A stretch of 6,464 bases of DNA. It comes from Alphaproteobacteria bacterium. Lineage in GTDB: Bacteria > Pseudomonadota > Alphaproteobacteria > Reyranellales > Reyranellaceae. The notes beneath the pieces were generated by a model that made no database searches, was not told the origin of the DNA, and was given only the letters and a program-made list of their open reading frames with translations. The DNA is taken from assembly GCA_005884705.1 (NCBI GenBank), contig VBAF01000112.1, positions 1 to 6,464 on the forward strand, given 5' to 3'. Both the position numbers and the translations under genes were made by a program. Below, piece by piece: positions 1 to 5,671 of the stretch. The first letter of the stretch is position 1; each line of letters begins with the position of its first letter.

Positions 1-194
1 AGACCGTCTGGCGCGAAGCGAAGGAGCAGAAGAAGGCGCCGGCCGACCACGTGGCGCATCTCGTGGTCCACGGCACGCTGCATCTGCTGGGCTACGACCA
101 CGAGACTGGCGAGGGCGACGCCGAGCGGATGGAGGCGCGGGAGCGGCGGACTCTGAAGACACTCGGGATCGCGGATCCTTACGCGGCGAAGTGA
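1..194 (+). CDS. ybeY: Endoribonuclease YbeY, 3' end (partial)
   Basis: This is the C-terminal 63 codons of YbeY, the metal-dependent endoribonuclease that acts in 16S rRNA 3'-end maturation and 70S ribosome quality control in the cytoplasm. The frame (codons from base 3) shows the family signature H-G-T-L-H-L-L-G-Y-D-H (bases 87-119), which holds the three zinc-binding histidines in the H-x3-H-x5-H arrangement. A short acidic and basic helix and the tail ending ADPYAAK follow, then TGA at 192-194. The start lies outside the window. In many proteobacteria phoH, ybeY, corC and lnt are consecutive. Here an opposing reductase gene separates ybeY from corC, so ybeY probably ends its transcript at the inverted repeat overlapping its stop codon. 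Identification is firm from the motif and the gene context. Confidence 0.93.
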   Translation, partial: TVWREAKEQKKAPADHVAHLVVHGTLHLLGYDHETGEGDAERMEARERRTLKTLGIADPYAAK

Positions 195-223
195 AAGACC
201 CCGCGCTCAAGCGAGGGATCTTT
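194..223. terminator. Bidirectional terminator between convergent genes
   Basis: Bases 194-202 (AAAGACCCC) and 215-223 (GGGATCTTT) pair as the outer arms. Bases 204-206 and 211-213 (CGC/GCG) pair inside them, leaving a TCAA loop. One C-A and one G-A mismatch interrupt the stem on the plus-strand RNA; the C-A position becomes a U-G wobble in the minus-strand RNA. The 3' arm ends in UCUUU in both directions. The repeat overlaps the stop codons of both ybeY (192-194) and the reductase (222-224), where a shared terminator of two convergent genes is expected. The U-tract is short, so termination efficiency is uncertain. Confidence 0.55.
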
Positions 224-1052
224 ACAGCATCTCCAGCGACTGCTTGCCCTTGGGCGCTGGGAAAGCGCGGTCGAGTTCGGCCAGAATGTCCGCCGAGAGC
301 TTGACGTCCAGCGCCCCGAAATTCTCCTTCACCCGCTCGCGTGTCATCGATTTCGGAATGGTGACGACGCCGGGCTGCGCCAGCAGCCAGGCGAGCGCCA
401 GTTGCGCGGCCGTGCAGCGCAGCTCGCCCGCGAGTTTCTTGAGCGTGGCGTTGGTGAGCAACCGGCCCTGGTCGAGCGGCGAGTAGGCCATCAGCGGGAT
501 CGAACGCTTTCGCATCCAGGGCAGCAGGTCGTGGTCGGGTCCGCGGCGCGACAGGCAATAGAGCACCTGGTTGGTGCCGGTCAGTCCCTTGTCGAGGCGG
601 GCCGCCTCTTCCATGTCGCCGGTGTCGAAGTTGCTGACGCCGAAGTCGGCGATCTTGCCGGCTTCGCGCAGGCGGAAGAACGCCTCGTAAGTCTCGGCCA
701 GCCGCACGCCGCCGCGCCAATGCAGCAGGTAGAGATCGATGCGTTCCAGGCGCAGGCGCTCGAGGCTGCGCTCGCAGGCGGCGATCGTGCCGCTGCGCGT
801 GGCGTTGTGCGGGTAGACCTTGCTGACGATGAACGGCCGCTCGCGGATCCCGGCCAGCGCCTCGCCGACGATCTCCTCTGCGCCGCCATCGCCGTACATC
901 TCGGCGGTGTCGATCATCGGATAGCCCAGCTCGAGGGCATATTTGATCGCCTCGAGCTCCGCCCCGCGTTTCGCGTGGCCTTCGCCCATCCGCCAGGTGC
1001 CGATCCCGAACACGGGCATCTCGTTGCCGGACGGCATTTTGCAGGAACGCAT
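222..1052 (-). CDS. Aldo/keto reductase
   Basis: A 276-residue cytosolic oxidoreductase of the aldo/keto reductase superfamily, expected to reduce aldehydes or ketones with NADPH on a TIM barrel. The full catalytic tetrad is visible: Asp48 and Tyr53 (in MIDTAEMYG), Lys78 (FIVSKV) and His111 (YLLHW). The cofactor-binding segment near the C-terminus reads IPKSMTRERVKEN (residues 232-244), and GVSNF at 138-142 is also typical. Length matches small single-domain bacterial members, and the sequence resembles the E. coli YeaE type; substrate cannot be predicted. The ATG at 1052 was chosen because GGAGG (minus strand, bases 1067-1063) lies ten bases upstream. A longer reading from a TTG at 1076 would place that Shine-Dalgarno inside the gene. 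It is convergent with ybeY, divergent from corC, and interrupts a cluster that is usually contiguous, which suggests later insertion. Confidence 0.93.
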   Translation of the reverse strand: MRSCKMPSGNEMPVFGIGTWRMGEGHAKRGAELEAIKYALELGYPMIDTAEMYGDGGAEEIVGEALAGIRERPFIVSKVYPHNATRSGTIAACERSLERLRLERIDLYLLHWRGGVRLAETYEAFFRLREAGKIADFGVSNFDTGDMEEAARLDKGLTGTNQVLYCLSRRGPDHDLLPWMRKRSIPLMAYSPLDQGRLLTNATLKKLAGELRCTAAQLALAWLLAQPGVVTIPKSMTRERVKENFGALDVKLSADILAELDRAFPAPKGKQSLEML

Positions 1053-1070
1053 CAAGAACTTTCCTCCGCA

Positions 1071-1098
1071 TTGCAACGCAGGGCGGTTACCCTATCTT
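1071..1098 (+). promoter_or_regulatory. Candidate promoter of corC-lnt (leaderless start)
   Basis: TTGCAA (1071-1076) and TATCTT (1093-1098) are separated by 16 bp. Each matches four of six positions of the sigma-70-type -35 and -10 boxes. Transcription would start about seven bases after the -10 box, at or next to the A of the corC ATG at 1106, giving a leaderless mRNA. In agreement, no Shine-Dalgarno is seen ahead of that ATG. The boxes are only partial matches, so this is a plausible prediction from position and sequence. Confidence 0.35.
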
Positions 1099-1105
1099 AC
1101 CAAAC

Positions 1106-2021
1106 ATGCCGGACTCCACAGCGCGCCCCTCGCAGCCAGGCCCCGGGGCTGGCTCGGACGGAGGGCCATCGGCAACACAGGCGTTGGCCAACGATGTCGT
1201 CTCCATCGGCGGATTGTTGCGTGCCATCCTGCGCCGGCTGCGCCGCCGCGAGAAGAACGAGGCGGTCCGCGAGGCGATCGAGGAACTGATCGAGGAGACG
1301 CCCGAGAGCGACACCCCGATCAGCGAGGACCAGCGGGTCCTGCTCGCCAACATCCTGAAGCTGCGCGACAAGACGGATCATCGCCATCGCAGCCGATACG
1401 CCGCTCGACGAGGTGGTGCGCCTAATCCAGGCCGAGGCGCATTCGCGCTATCCGATCTATCGCGAATCGCTCGACGACGTGATCGGCATGGTCCACATCA
1501 AGGACGTGCTGGTCTATTGGGGCACCGCCAAGAAGTTCAATCTGCGCGACATATTGCGCCGGGTTGTGTTCGTCGCGCCGACCCTGCCGGTGCTCGACAT
1601 GCTGCTCGACATGCGCCGCTCGCGCACCCACATGGCGCTGGTGGTCGACGAGTTCGGCGGCACCGACGGGCTGCTCACCATCGAGGACCTGGTCGAGGAG
1701 ATCGTCGGCGAGATCGAGGACGAGCACGACGTGGCGCAGGCCCCGGTGCTGGCCCGCCGGGTCGACGGCACGATCGACGTCAACGGCCGCACGCCGGTCG
1801 AGATGCTCGAGCAGGAGATCGGCAACGTGCTGTCGGAGGACGAGCGGCGCGAGATCGACACGGTCGGCGGCCTGATCTTCTCGCTGCTCGGCCGCATTCC
1901 CGAGCGCGGCGAGGTGGTGCGCCATCCGTCGGGCGTGGAGTTCGAGATCCTCGACGTCGATCCGCGACGCATCCGGCGTCTGCGCGTGCGGCCGCCGGCG
2001 GTCGAACAATCCGCCGCCTGA
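1106..2021 (+). pseudogene. corC: CorC/HlyC-family CBS-domain protein, frame disrupted by a deletion
   Basis: This is the CorC (YbeX) homologue of the phoH-ybeY-corC-lnt cluster, a cytosolic protein with two CBS domains and a C-terminal CorC_HlyC domain, linked in other bacteria to Mg/Co handling and to ribosome metabolism. It lacks the membrane DUF21 domain. The reading starts at ATG 1106 and runs 90 sensible codons up to LANILKLRDKT (ending at 1375). The protein then continues in the next frame from base 1377 (IIAIAADTPLDEVV, then AEAHSRYPIYRESLDDVIGM, VDEFGGTDGLLTIEDLVEE, VGGLIFSLLGRIPE) to TGA 2019-2021. Homologues carry about ten residues at the junction, including D-V-M-V-P-R, and these are absent. 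The simplest model is a deletion of about 29 bp between 1376 and 1377. Both flanks are otherwise well conserved with no other lesion, so the event is recent or is an assembly/sequencing error. If real, the first CBS domain is destroyed. Confidence 0.8.
1413..2021 (+). CDS. C-terminal CorC fragment (CBS pair and CorC_HlyC domain) readable as its own frame
   Basis: This is the downstream half of the broken corC, readable from a GTG at 1413 as 202 residues. It keeps most of the CBS pair (HSRYPIYRES and GMVHIKDVL near the start; SRTHMALVVDEFGGTDGLLT at about residues 70-89) and the whole CorC_HlyC domain to the end. No convincing Shine-Dalgarno precedes the GTG, and the conserved frame extends upstream to 1377. 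It is therefore best read as the remnant of the full gene, not as an independent gene. It is listed separately because it is the largest intact conserved piece. Confidence 0.35.
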   Translation: MVRLIQAEAHSRYPIYRESLDDVIGMVHIKDVLVYWGTAKKFNLRDILRRVVFVAPTLPVLDMLLDMRRSRTHMALVVDEFGGTDGLLTIEDLVEEIVGEIEDEHDVAQAPVLARRVDGTIDVNGRTPVEMLEQEIGNVLSEDERREIDTVGGLIFSLLGRIPERGEVVRHPSGVEFEILDVDPRRIRRLRVRPPAVEQSAA

Positions 2022-2034
2022 GCCCGATCAACCC

Positions 2035-3534
2035 GTGACGAAACTCCAGGGTGCGCGCGCGATGGGCGCTGGCTTGGTGGCGGGCGCGCTCGCGGCCCTC
2101 GCCCTGCCGCCGCTCTATTGGCTGCCGCTCGCCGTGGTCGGCTTCGTCGCCTTCGTCTGGCTGTGGGACGGCGCGCCGACCGCGCGCGTTGCGGGCCTGC
2201 GGGCCTGGATGTGGGGCATCGGCCATTTCACGGTGGGCTCCTACTGGATGGTCGAGGCCTTCTTCGTGCCGCCCGCCGACTTCGCGCCGCTCGGCCCGCC
2301 CGCCGTCGTCAGCCTCGCGATCGTGCTCGGCGCCTTTCCCGCGGCGGCCGCCTGGGGGACGAAGAAGCTCGCGCTGCGCTGGCCCGGATTGGCGGGCCGC
2401 TATCGCCGGGTCGTCCTCTTGGCGATCGCCTGGACCGCGGCCGAATGGCTGCGCGGCCACATCTTCACCGGCTATCCGTGGAATCCGCTCGGCCATGTCT
2501 GGGCATTCGCCACGCCGTTGGTGCAGGGCGCTGCATGGGTCGGTGTGTACGGGCTCGGGACCTTGAGCTTCGTCATCCTCGCGGCGCCGGCTGCCGGCTG
2601 GCGGGCGGCGCTGGCGGCGCTCGCCGTCGTCGGGCTCGCCGGCGTCGCCGGCCAGCAGGTGATGCCGCCGATCGGGGCCGGCAGCGGCCCGATCATTCGC
2701 ATCGTACAGCCCAACGTGCCCCAGGCCGAGAAGTGGCGGCCCGAGAGCCGCGCCCGCGAACTGCAGAAGCTGATCGATCTCAGCCGGCGTGAAGGCTTCG
2801 ACCGGCTCGCCGCGGTGGTCTGGCCGGAGACGGCGGTGCCCTTCATCGTCCAGCCCCAATCGGCCGGCCTGCCTATGCTGGCGACGGCGGCGCCGCGTGG
2901 CGGCTATCTGCTGGCGGGCGCCCCGCGCGCCGGACCGGTCGTGGCCGAGGGAGTCTGGAACGCGCTGGTGGCGATCACGCCGGGCGGCGAGGTCGCGGCG
3001 ACCTACGACAAGGTGCACCTCGTGCCGTTCGGCGAATACATCCCCTTCCACAAGGAGCTGCCGCCGCTCACCGGTCTGATCGGCCGCGGCTCGTTCGAGA
3101 AGGGCGAGGCCTTCACGACGATCGCGCTGCCGGGCCTGCCGGGCTTCTCGCCGCTGATCTGCTACGAAGCGATCTTTCCGGCTGACGTCACGGGGCCGGG
3201 TGCCCGGCCGGCGTGGCTGCTGAACGTCACCAACGATGCCTGGTTCGGCACCTCGAGTGGCCCCTATCAGCATCTCGTCAGCGCGCGTCTGCGCACGGTA
3301 GAGGAGGGACTGCCGATGATCCGTGCGGCCAATACCGGCGTATCTGCGGTGATCGATGCCTTCGGCCGGGTACTTGCGTCGCTGGAGATGGAGCGCGAAG
3401 GTGTAATCGATTACGCTCTTCCACCTCCGCGCGCAGCAACCTTGTACGCTAGATGGCACGATTGGACGATATTGGCCTTTCTGGGGATACTCGCGCTGTT
3501 TGTGGTTAGCGCGAGACCCAAACCGCAAGGTTAA
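2035..3534 (+). CDS. lnt: Apolipoprotein N-acyltransferase
   Basis: Lnt transfers an acyl chain from a phospholipid to the N-terminal cysteine of apolipoproteins in the inner membrane, the last step of lipoprotein maturation and the gateway to Lol sorting. The 499 residues fit the family (about 500). About seven hydrophobic segments fill residues 10-208 and one more lies at 476-492. Between them sits the periplasmic nitrilase-like domain. The catalytic triad is Glu265 (VVWPETAVPF), Lys326 (TYDKVHLVPFGEY) and Cys376 (PLICYEAIFP). The additional essential positions Trp234, Glu334, Tyr377 and Glu378 are also present, at spacings matching E. coli W237, E343, Y388 and E389. The GTG start at 2035 lies 13 bp after the corC stop. 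It gives a short basic N-terminus before the first membrane helix, but has no clear Shine-Dalgarno; an in-frame ATG at 2062 is the alternative. Probably co-transcribed with corC. Confidence 0.96.
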   Translation: MTKLQGARAMGAGLVAGALAALALPPLYWLPLAVVGFVAFVWLWDGAPTARVAGLRAWMWGIGHFTVGSYWMVEAFFVPPADFAPLGPPAVVSLAIVLGAFPAAAAWGTKKLALRWPGLAGRYRRVVLLAIAWTAAEWLRGHIFTGYPWNPLGHVWAFATPLVQGAAWVGVYGLGTLSFVILAAPAAGWRAALAALAVVGLAGVAGQQVMPPIGAGSGPIIRIVQPNVPQAEKWRPESRARELQKLIDLSRREGFDRLAAVVWPETAVPFIVQPQSAGLPMLATAAPRGGYLLAGAPRAGPVVAEGVWNALVAITPGGEVAATYDKVHLVPFGEYIPFHKELPPLTGLIGRGSFEKGEAFTTIALPGLPGFSPLICYEAIFPADVTGPGARPAWLLNVTNDAWFGTSSGPYQHLVSARLRTVEEGLPMIRAANTGVSAVIDAFGRVLASLEMEREGVIDYALPPPRAATLYARWHDWTILAFLGILALFVVSARPKPQG

Positions 3535-3556
3535 GCTTGCAATCCGGCATCGGTGG

Positions 3557-3600
3557 GCATATGTCATATGCACTCTAAGCGTGTAGATATGCATTTTTGC
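3557..3600. promoter_or_regulatory. Palindromic operator candidate upstream of the XRE regulator
   Basis: GCATATG-T-CATATGC (3557-3571) is a perfect 7-1-7 palindrome in an AT-richer 167-bp gap. A related half-site GATATGC starts at 3586, exactly 21 bp (two helical turns) after CATATGC, followed by GCA-TTTT-TGC (3591-3600). A weak -35-like TTGCAA lies at 3537-3542, which would place the -10 region inside the palindrome. XRE-type dimers bind such short palindromes and often repress their own gene, so autoregulation by the adjacent regulator is the natural guess. Binding is inferred; only the symmetry is seen. Confidence 0.45.
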
Positions 3601-3701
3601 ACGGTTTGAGCGGTCGCCCGGGCACAATTAAGACGTGTCTGATTGGTATCGAGTGCAACGCCTGCGTCATCAAGACCAAGCACGAAGAAGGATGAGGAGA
3701 G

Positions 3702-4160
3702 ATGGCAAGATCGCATCCGGTTGATGTCCATGTTGGCGCGCGGATGCGCCAACGCCGCACGCTTCTCGGCATGAGCCAGGAGAAGCTCGGCACCGCCGTC
3801 GGCCTCACCTTTCAGCAGATCCAGAAGTACGAGCGCGGCTCGAACCGGATCGGCTCGAGCCGCCTGTTCGAATTCGCCAAGGTGCTCGACGTTCCGGTCT
3901 CCTATTTCTTCGACGAGATGCCCTCCAATGCGCTGGCCGGGCGGCCGATGTCGGGTCGCGGCCGCAAGGGTGGTTTCGGTGAGGCGGCGACGCCGTTCGA
4001 GCAGGAGAAGGACCCGCTGATCAAGCGCGAGACGCTCGAGCTGGTGCGCGCTTACTACAAGATTCGCGAGAGCCGCGTGCGCAAGCGCATCTTCGAGATG
4101 GTGAAGGCGGTGGGCGCGGCGAGCCATGCCGAGGTCCTGGGCGGGCGCAAAGGTCGCTGA
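3702..4160 (+). CDS. XRE-family helix-turn-helix transcriptional regulator
   Basis: A 152-residue DNA-binding protein. Residues about 12-69 form a Cro/CI-type HTH domain: RMRQRRTLLGMSQEKLG leads into the turn, LTFQQIQKYERGSNRI is the recognition region, and LFEFAKVLDVPVSYFF closes the fold. A glycine/arginine-rich linker follows (about 80-95), then a basic helical tail (about 105-137) that may serve dimerisation. This short, highly conserved type is widespread in Alphaproteobacteria next to metK and resembles the PraR group of rhizobia; assignment to PraR itself is not certain. The ATG at 3702 is preceded by a purine-rich stretch AAGGATGAGGAGAG, with AAGGA nine bases upstream. The palindrome at 3557-3571 suggests autoregulation. 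It lies on the same strand between lnt and metK. The targets cannot be deduced from the sequence. Confidence 0.92.
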   Translation: MARSHPVDVHVGARMRQRRTLLGMSQEKLGTAVGLTFQQIQKYERGSNRIGSSRLFEFAKVLDVPVSYFFDEMPSNALAGRPMSGRGRKGGFGEAATPFEQEKDPLIKRETLELVRAYYKIRESRVRKRIFEMVKAVGAASHAEVLGGRKGR

Positions 4161-4178
4161 TCGGGCGCATCCGCCCCC

Positions 4179-4209
4179 TTGATTTCCACGCTCGGTTGGA
4201 GTTTTTAAC
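4179..4209 (+). promoter_or_regulatory. Candidate metK promoter
   Basis: TTGATT (4179-4184) is followed after 17 bp by a T/A-rich -10 region (4202-4209, TTTTTAAC). A start about seven bases later would fall near 4213, exactly where the strong leader hairpin begins, giving a metK mRNA with a structured leader of about 130 bases. The -10 match is poor, so confidence is limited. The same T-run could instead belong to a weak terminator behind the regulator gene. Confidence 0.35.
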
Positions 4210-4212
4210 GGC

Positions 4213-4234
4213 GCGGCGTCGCTTGCGACGCCGC
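4213..4234 (+). other. Stable leader hairpin with CUUG loop
   Basis: GCGGCGTCG (4213-4221) and CGACGCCGC (4226-4234) pair perfectly over nine base pairs with a CTTG tetraloop, a loop known to be unusually stable. It ends exactly one base before the first stem of the candidate SAM-II-like element (4235), so the two helices could stack. No U-run follows, so it does not look like a terminator. A role in protecting the 5' end or in helping the next domain fold is a guess. Confidence 0.6.
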
Positions 4235-4285
4235 CGCGGACGGATTTGGACGACTTGCCACCGCGAAAACAAAGGCTAAGCCGGA
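4235..4285 (+). ncRNA. Candidate SAM-II-like riboswitch in the metK leader
   Basis: The segment can fold as the H-type pseudoknot of SAM-II. P1 is CGCGG (4235-4239) with CCGCG (4261-4265). The loop carries ATTT (4244-4247), then seven bases, then TTGC (4255-4258). After P1 comes an A-rich linker (4266-4273) and GCTAA (4275-4279). CTTGCC (4254-4259) can pair with GGC-T-AAG (4274-4280), leaving U4277 bulged. In known SAM-II RNAs the same order is seen: an AUUU, seven bases to UUGC, then P1, linker and GCUAA, with a ligand-contacting U in the bulge position (U44 in the solved structure). It differs in the usually conserved AAA-GG after GCUAA, which here reads GCC-GG, and the CC that would pair with GG is replaced by GG facing CC. 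Its place before metK, the SAM synthetase gene, fits feedback control. This is inference from sequence and remembered family structure. Confidence 0.5.
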
Positions 4286-4289
4286 CGTT

Positions 4290-4339
4290 GGCGGCCCATC
4301 CCGCCCTGCCCGGAGGTCCAGCGACATCTGTGGGAGGGC
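4290..4339 (+). promoter_or_regulatory. metK Shine-Dalgarno and possible sequestering segment
   Basis: GGGAGGGC (4332-4339) is a strong ribosome binding site four bases before the metK GTG at 4343, and it decides that start. Upstream, GCCC-A-TCCC (4294-4302) is complementary to it apart from one bulged A and could mask it. The same bases can instead form a local hairpin, GGCGG (4290-4294) with CCGCC (4301-4305). These two mutually exclusive pairings are what a translational switch needs, but folding energies were not computed. Confidence 0.4.
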
Positions 4340-4342
4340 TCT

Positions 4343-5629
4343 GTGGCGCTCAAGGATTATCTCTTTACTTCTGAATCGGTCTCCGAAGGCCACCCGGACA
4401 AGGTCAGCGACCAGATTTCGGACGCGATCCTCGACGCCTTCATCGCCAACGACATCAAGCTCGGCATCGCCGACGACAGCCAAACCAATACCCGGCTGGG
4501 CTGCGAGACGCTGGTCACCACCAACAAGATCGTGATCGCCGGTGAAGGCCGCGCCTCCGATCCGTACATGAAGAAGTACGGCAAGCAGACGATCGTCAAC
4601 CGCGAGGCCCTGACCCGGATCGCGCGCGAGGTGGTCGAGGATATCGGCTACGACCAGGACGGCTTCTCCTTCCATGGCGCGGATGTCGAGGTGCTGCTGC
4701 ATGGCCAGTCGCCGGACATCGCCATGGGCGTCAACGCCAAGAACAAGGGCGGCAACCTCGGCGAGCAGGAAGGCGCGGGCGACCAAGGTCTGATGTTCGG
4801 CTTCGCCTGCCGCGACAGCGAAGAGTACGAGAAGAACTCCTTCATGCCGGCGCCGATCTACTTCTCGCACAAGATCCTCGAGGTGCTGAGCAAGGCGCGC
4901 CGCTCGGGCGAGCTCAAGGACCTGCAGCCCGACGCCAAGAGCCAGGTGACGGTGCGCTACCTCAACGGCAAAGCGATCGGCGCCAGCAAGGTCGTGGTCT
5001 CGACCCAGCACCGGGAAGTCAACGGCAAGGGCAAGAAATACAACTCCGGCATGGTCAAGGAGATGATCGCGCCGTACGTCGAGAAGTCGCTGCCCAAGGG
5101 CTGGATGCCCAAGAAGGCAGCCGATTTCTTCGTCAACCCGACCGGCAACTTCGTGGTCGGCGGCCCCGACGGCGACTGCGGCCTGACCGGCCGCAAGATC
5201 ATCGTCGACACCTACGGCGGCTACGCCCCGCATGGCGGCGGCGCCTTCTCCGGCAAGGACCCGACCAAGGTCGACCGCTCGGCCGCCTATGCCGCGCGCT
5301 ATCTCGCCAAGAACGTCGTCGCCGCCGGCCTGGCCGATCGCTGCCTGATCCAGGTCGCCTACGCCATCGGCGTCGCCGACCCGATGTCGCTCTATGTCGA
5401 CACCCAGGGTACCGGCAAGGTCGACGAGCGCCGGCTCGAGAAGGTGCTGAACGACGTCTTTCCGCTGCGCCCGACCAATATCCGTCGCGGCCTGCAGCTC
5501 AACAAGCCGATCTACAAGCGCACCGCGGCCTACGGCCATTTCGGCCGCAAGCCCGAGAAGGACGGCGCCTTCTCGTGGGAGCGGTTGGATCTGGTGCCGG
5601 AACTGAGGCGGGCCTTCGGCGCACGTTAA
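4343..5629 (+). CDS. metK: S-adenosylmethionine synthetase
   Basis: MetK makes S-adenosylmethionine from methionine and ATP in the cytosol, supplying methyl groups for DNA, RNA, protein and lipid methylation. The 428 residues contain the hallmarks: HPDK (17-20), GAGDQG (144-149), PDAKSQVT (196-203), GGPDGDCGLTGRKIIVDTYG (273-292) and GGGAFSGKDPTKVDRSAAY (298-316). The residues equivalent to E. coli H14, K165, D238, R244, K245, K265 and K269 are H17, K199, D278, R284, K285, K305 and K309, all present. It is about 44 residues longer than the E. coli enzyme (384), with extra residues mainly between about 68 and 90, before the GAGDQG loop, around 225-240, and near the C-terminus (402-410). The GTG start is set by the GGGAGGG just upstream and by the standard N-terminus LFTSESVSEGHPDK. 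Its leader holds a candidate SAM-responsive element. Confidence 0.97.
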   Translation: MALKDYLFTSESVSEGHPDKVSDQISDAILDAFIANDIKLGIADDSQTNTRLGCETLVTTNKIVIAGEGRASDPYMKKYGKQTIVNREALTRIAREVVEDIGYDQDGFSFHGADVEVLLHGQSPDIAMGVNAKNKGGNLGEQEGAGDQGLMFGFACRDSEEYEKNSFMPAPIYFSHKILEVLSKARRSGELKDLQPDAKSQVTVRYLNGKAIGASKVVVSTQHREVNGKGKKYNSGMVKEMIAPYVEKSLPKGWMPKKAADFFVNPTGNFVVGGPDGDCGLTGRKIIVDTYGGYAPHGGGAFSGKDPTKVDRSAAYAARYLAKNVVAAGLADRCLIQVAYAIGVADPMSLYVDTQGTGKVDERRLEKVLNDVFPLRPTNIRRGLQLNKPIYKRTAAYGHFGRKPEKDGAFSWERLDLVPELRRAFGAR

Positions 5630-5671
5630 CATCACTCTGTAATCATTTGATTCAGCGATAATTTCTGGTAG

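Noticed and set aside
402..1289. Plus-strand open frames opposite the aldo/keto reductase
   Set aside because: They are antisense to a gene with a complete catalytic tetrad, show no domain of their own, and run across the corC start.
3616..3623. GCCCGGGC palindrome between lnt and the XRE gene
   Set aside because: Eight-base GC palindromes are common by chance in DNA this GC-rich, and there is no supporting context.
1780..3627. Long minus-strand open frame opposite lnt and corC
   Set aside because: It is rich in Arg, Asp and His with no recognisable domain, and lies opposite clearly conserved lnt. It is a by-product of high GC codon use.
4163..4176. Short hairpin GGGCG-CATC-CGCCC just after the XRE stop
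   Set aside because: Five base pairs with no U-run behind it. It could slow polymerase, but a terminator cannot be supported.
4185..4206. Possible terminator after the XRE gene (TCCA/TGGA stem followed by TTTTT)
   Set aside because: The stem has only four to five base pairs with an eight-base loop and is probably too weak. The T-run fits a metK promoter -10 region at least as well.
4201..4342. SAH riboswitch or SAM-I type element in the metK leader
   Set aside because: Neither the SAH riboswitch core nor a four-way junction with kink-turn could be found. Only the SAM-II-type layout fits.
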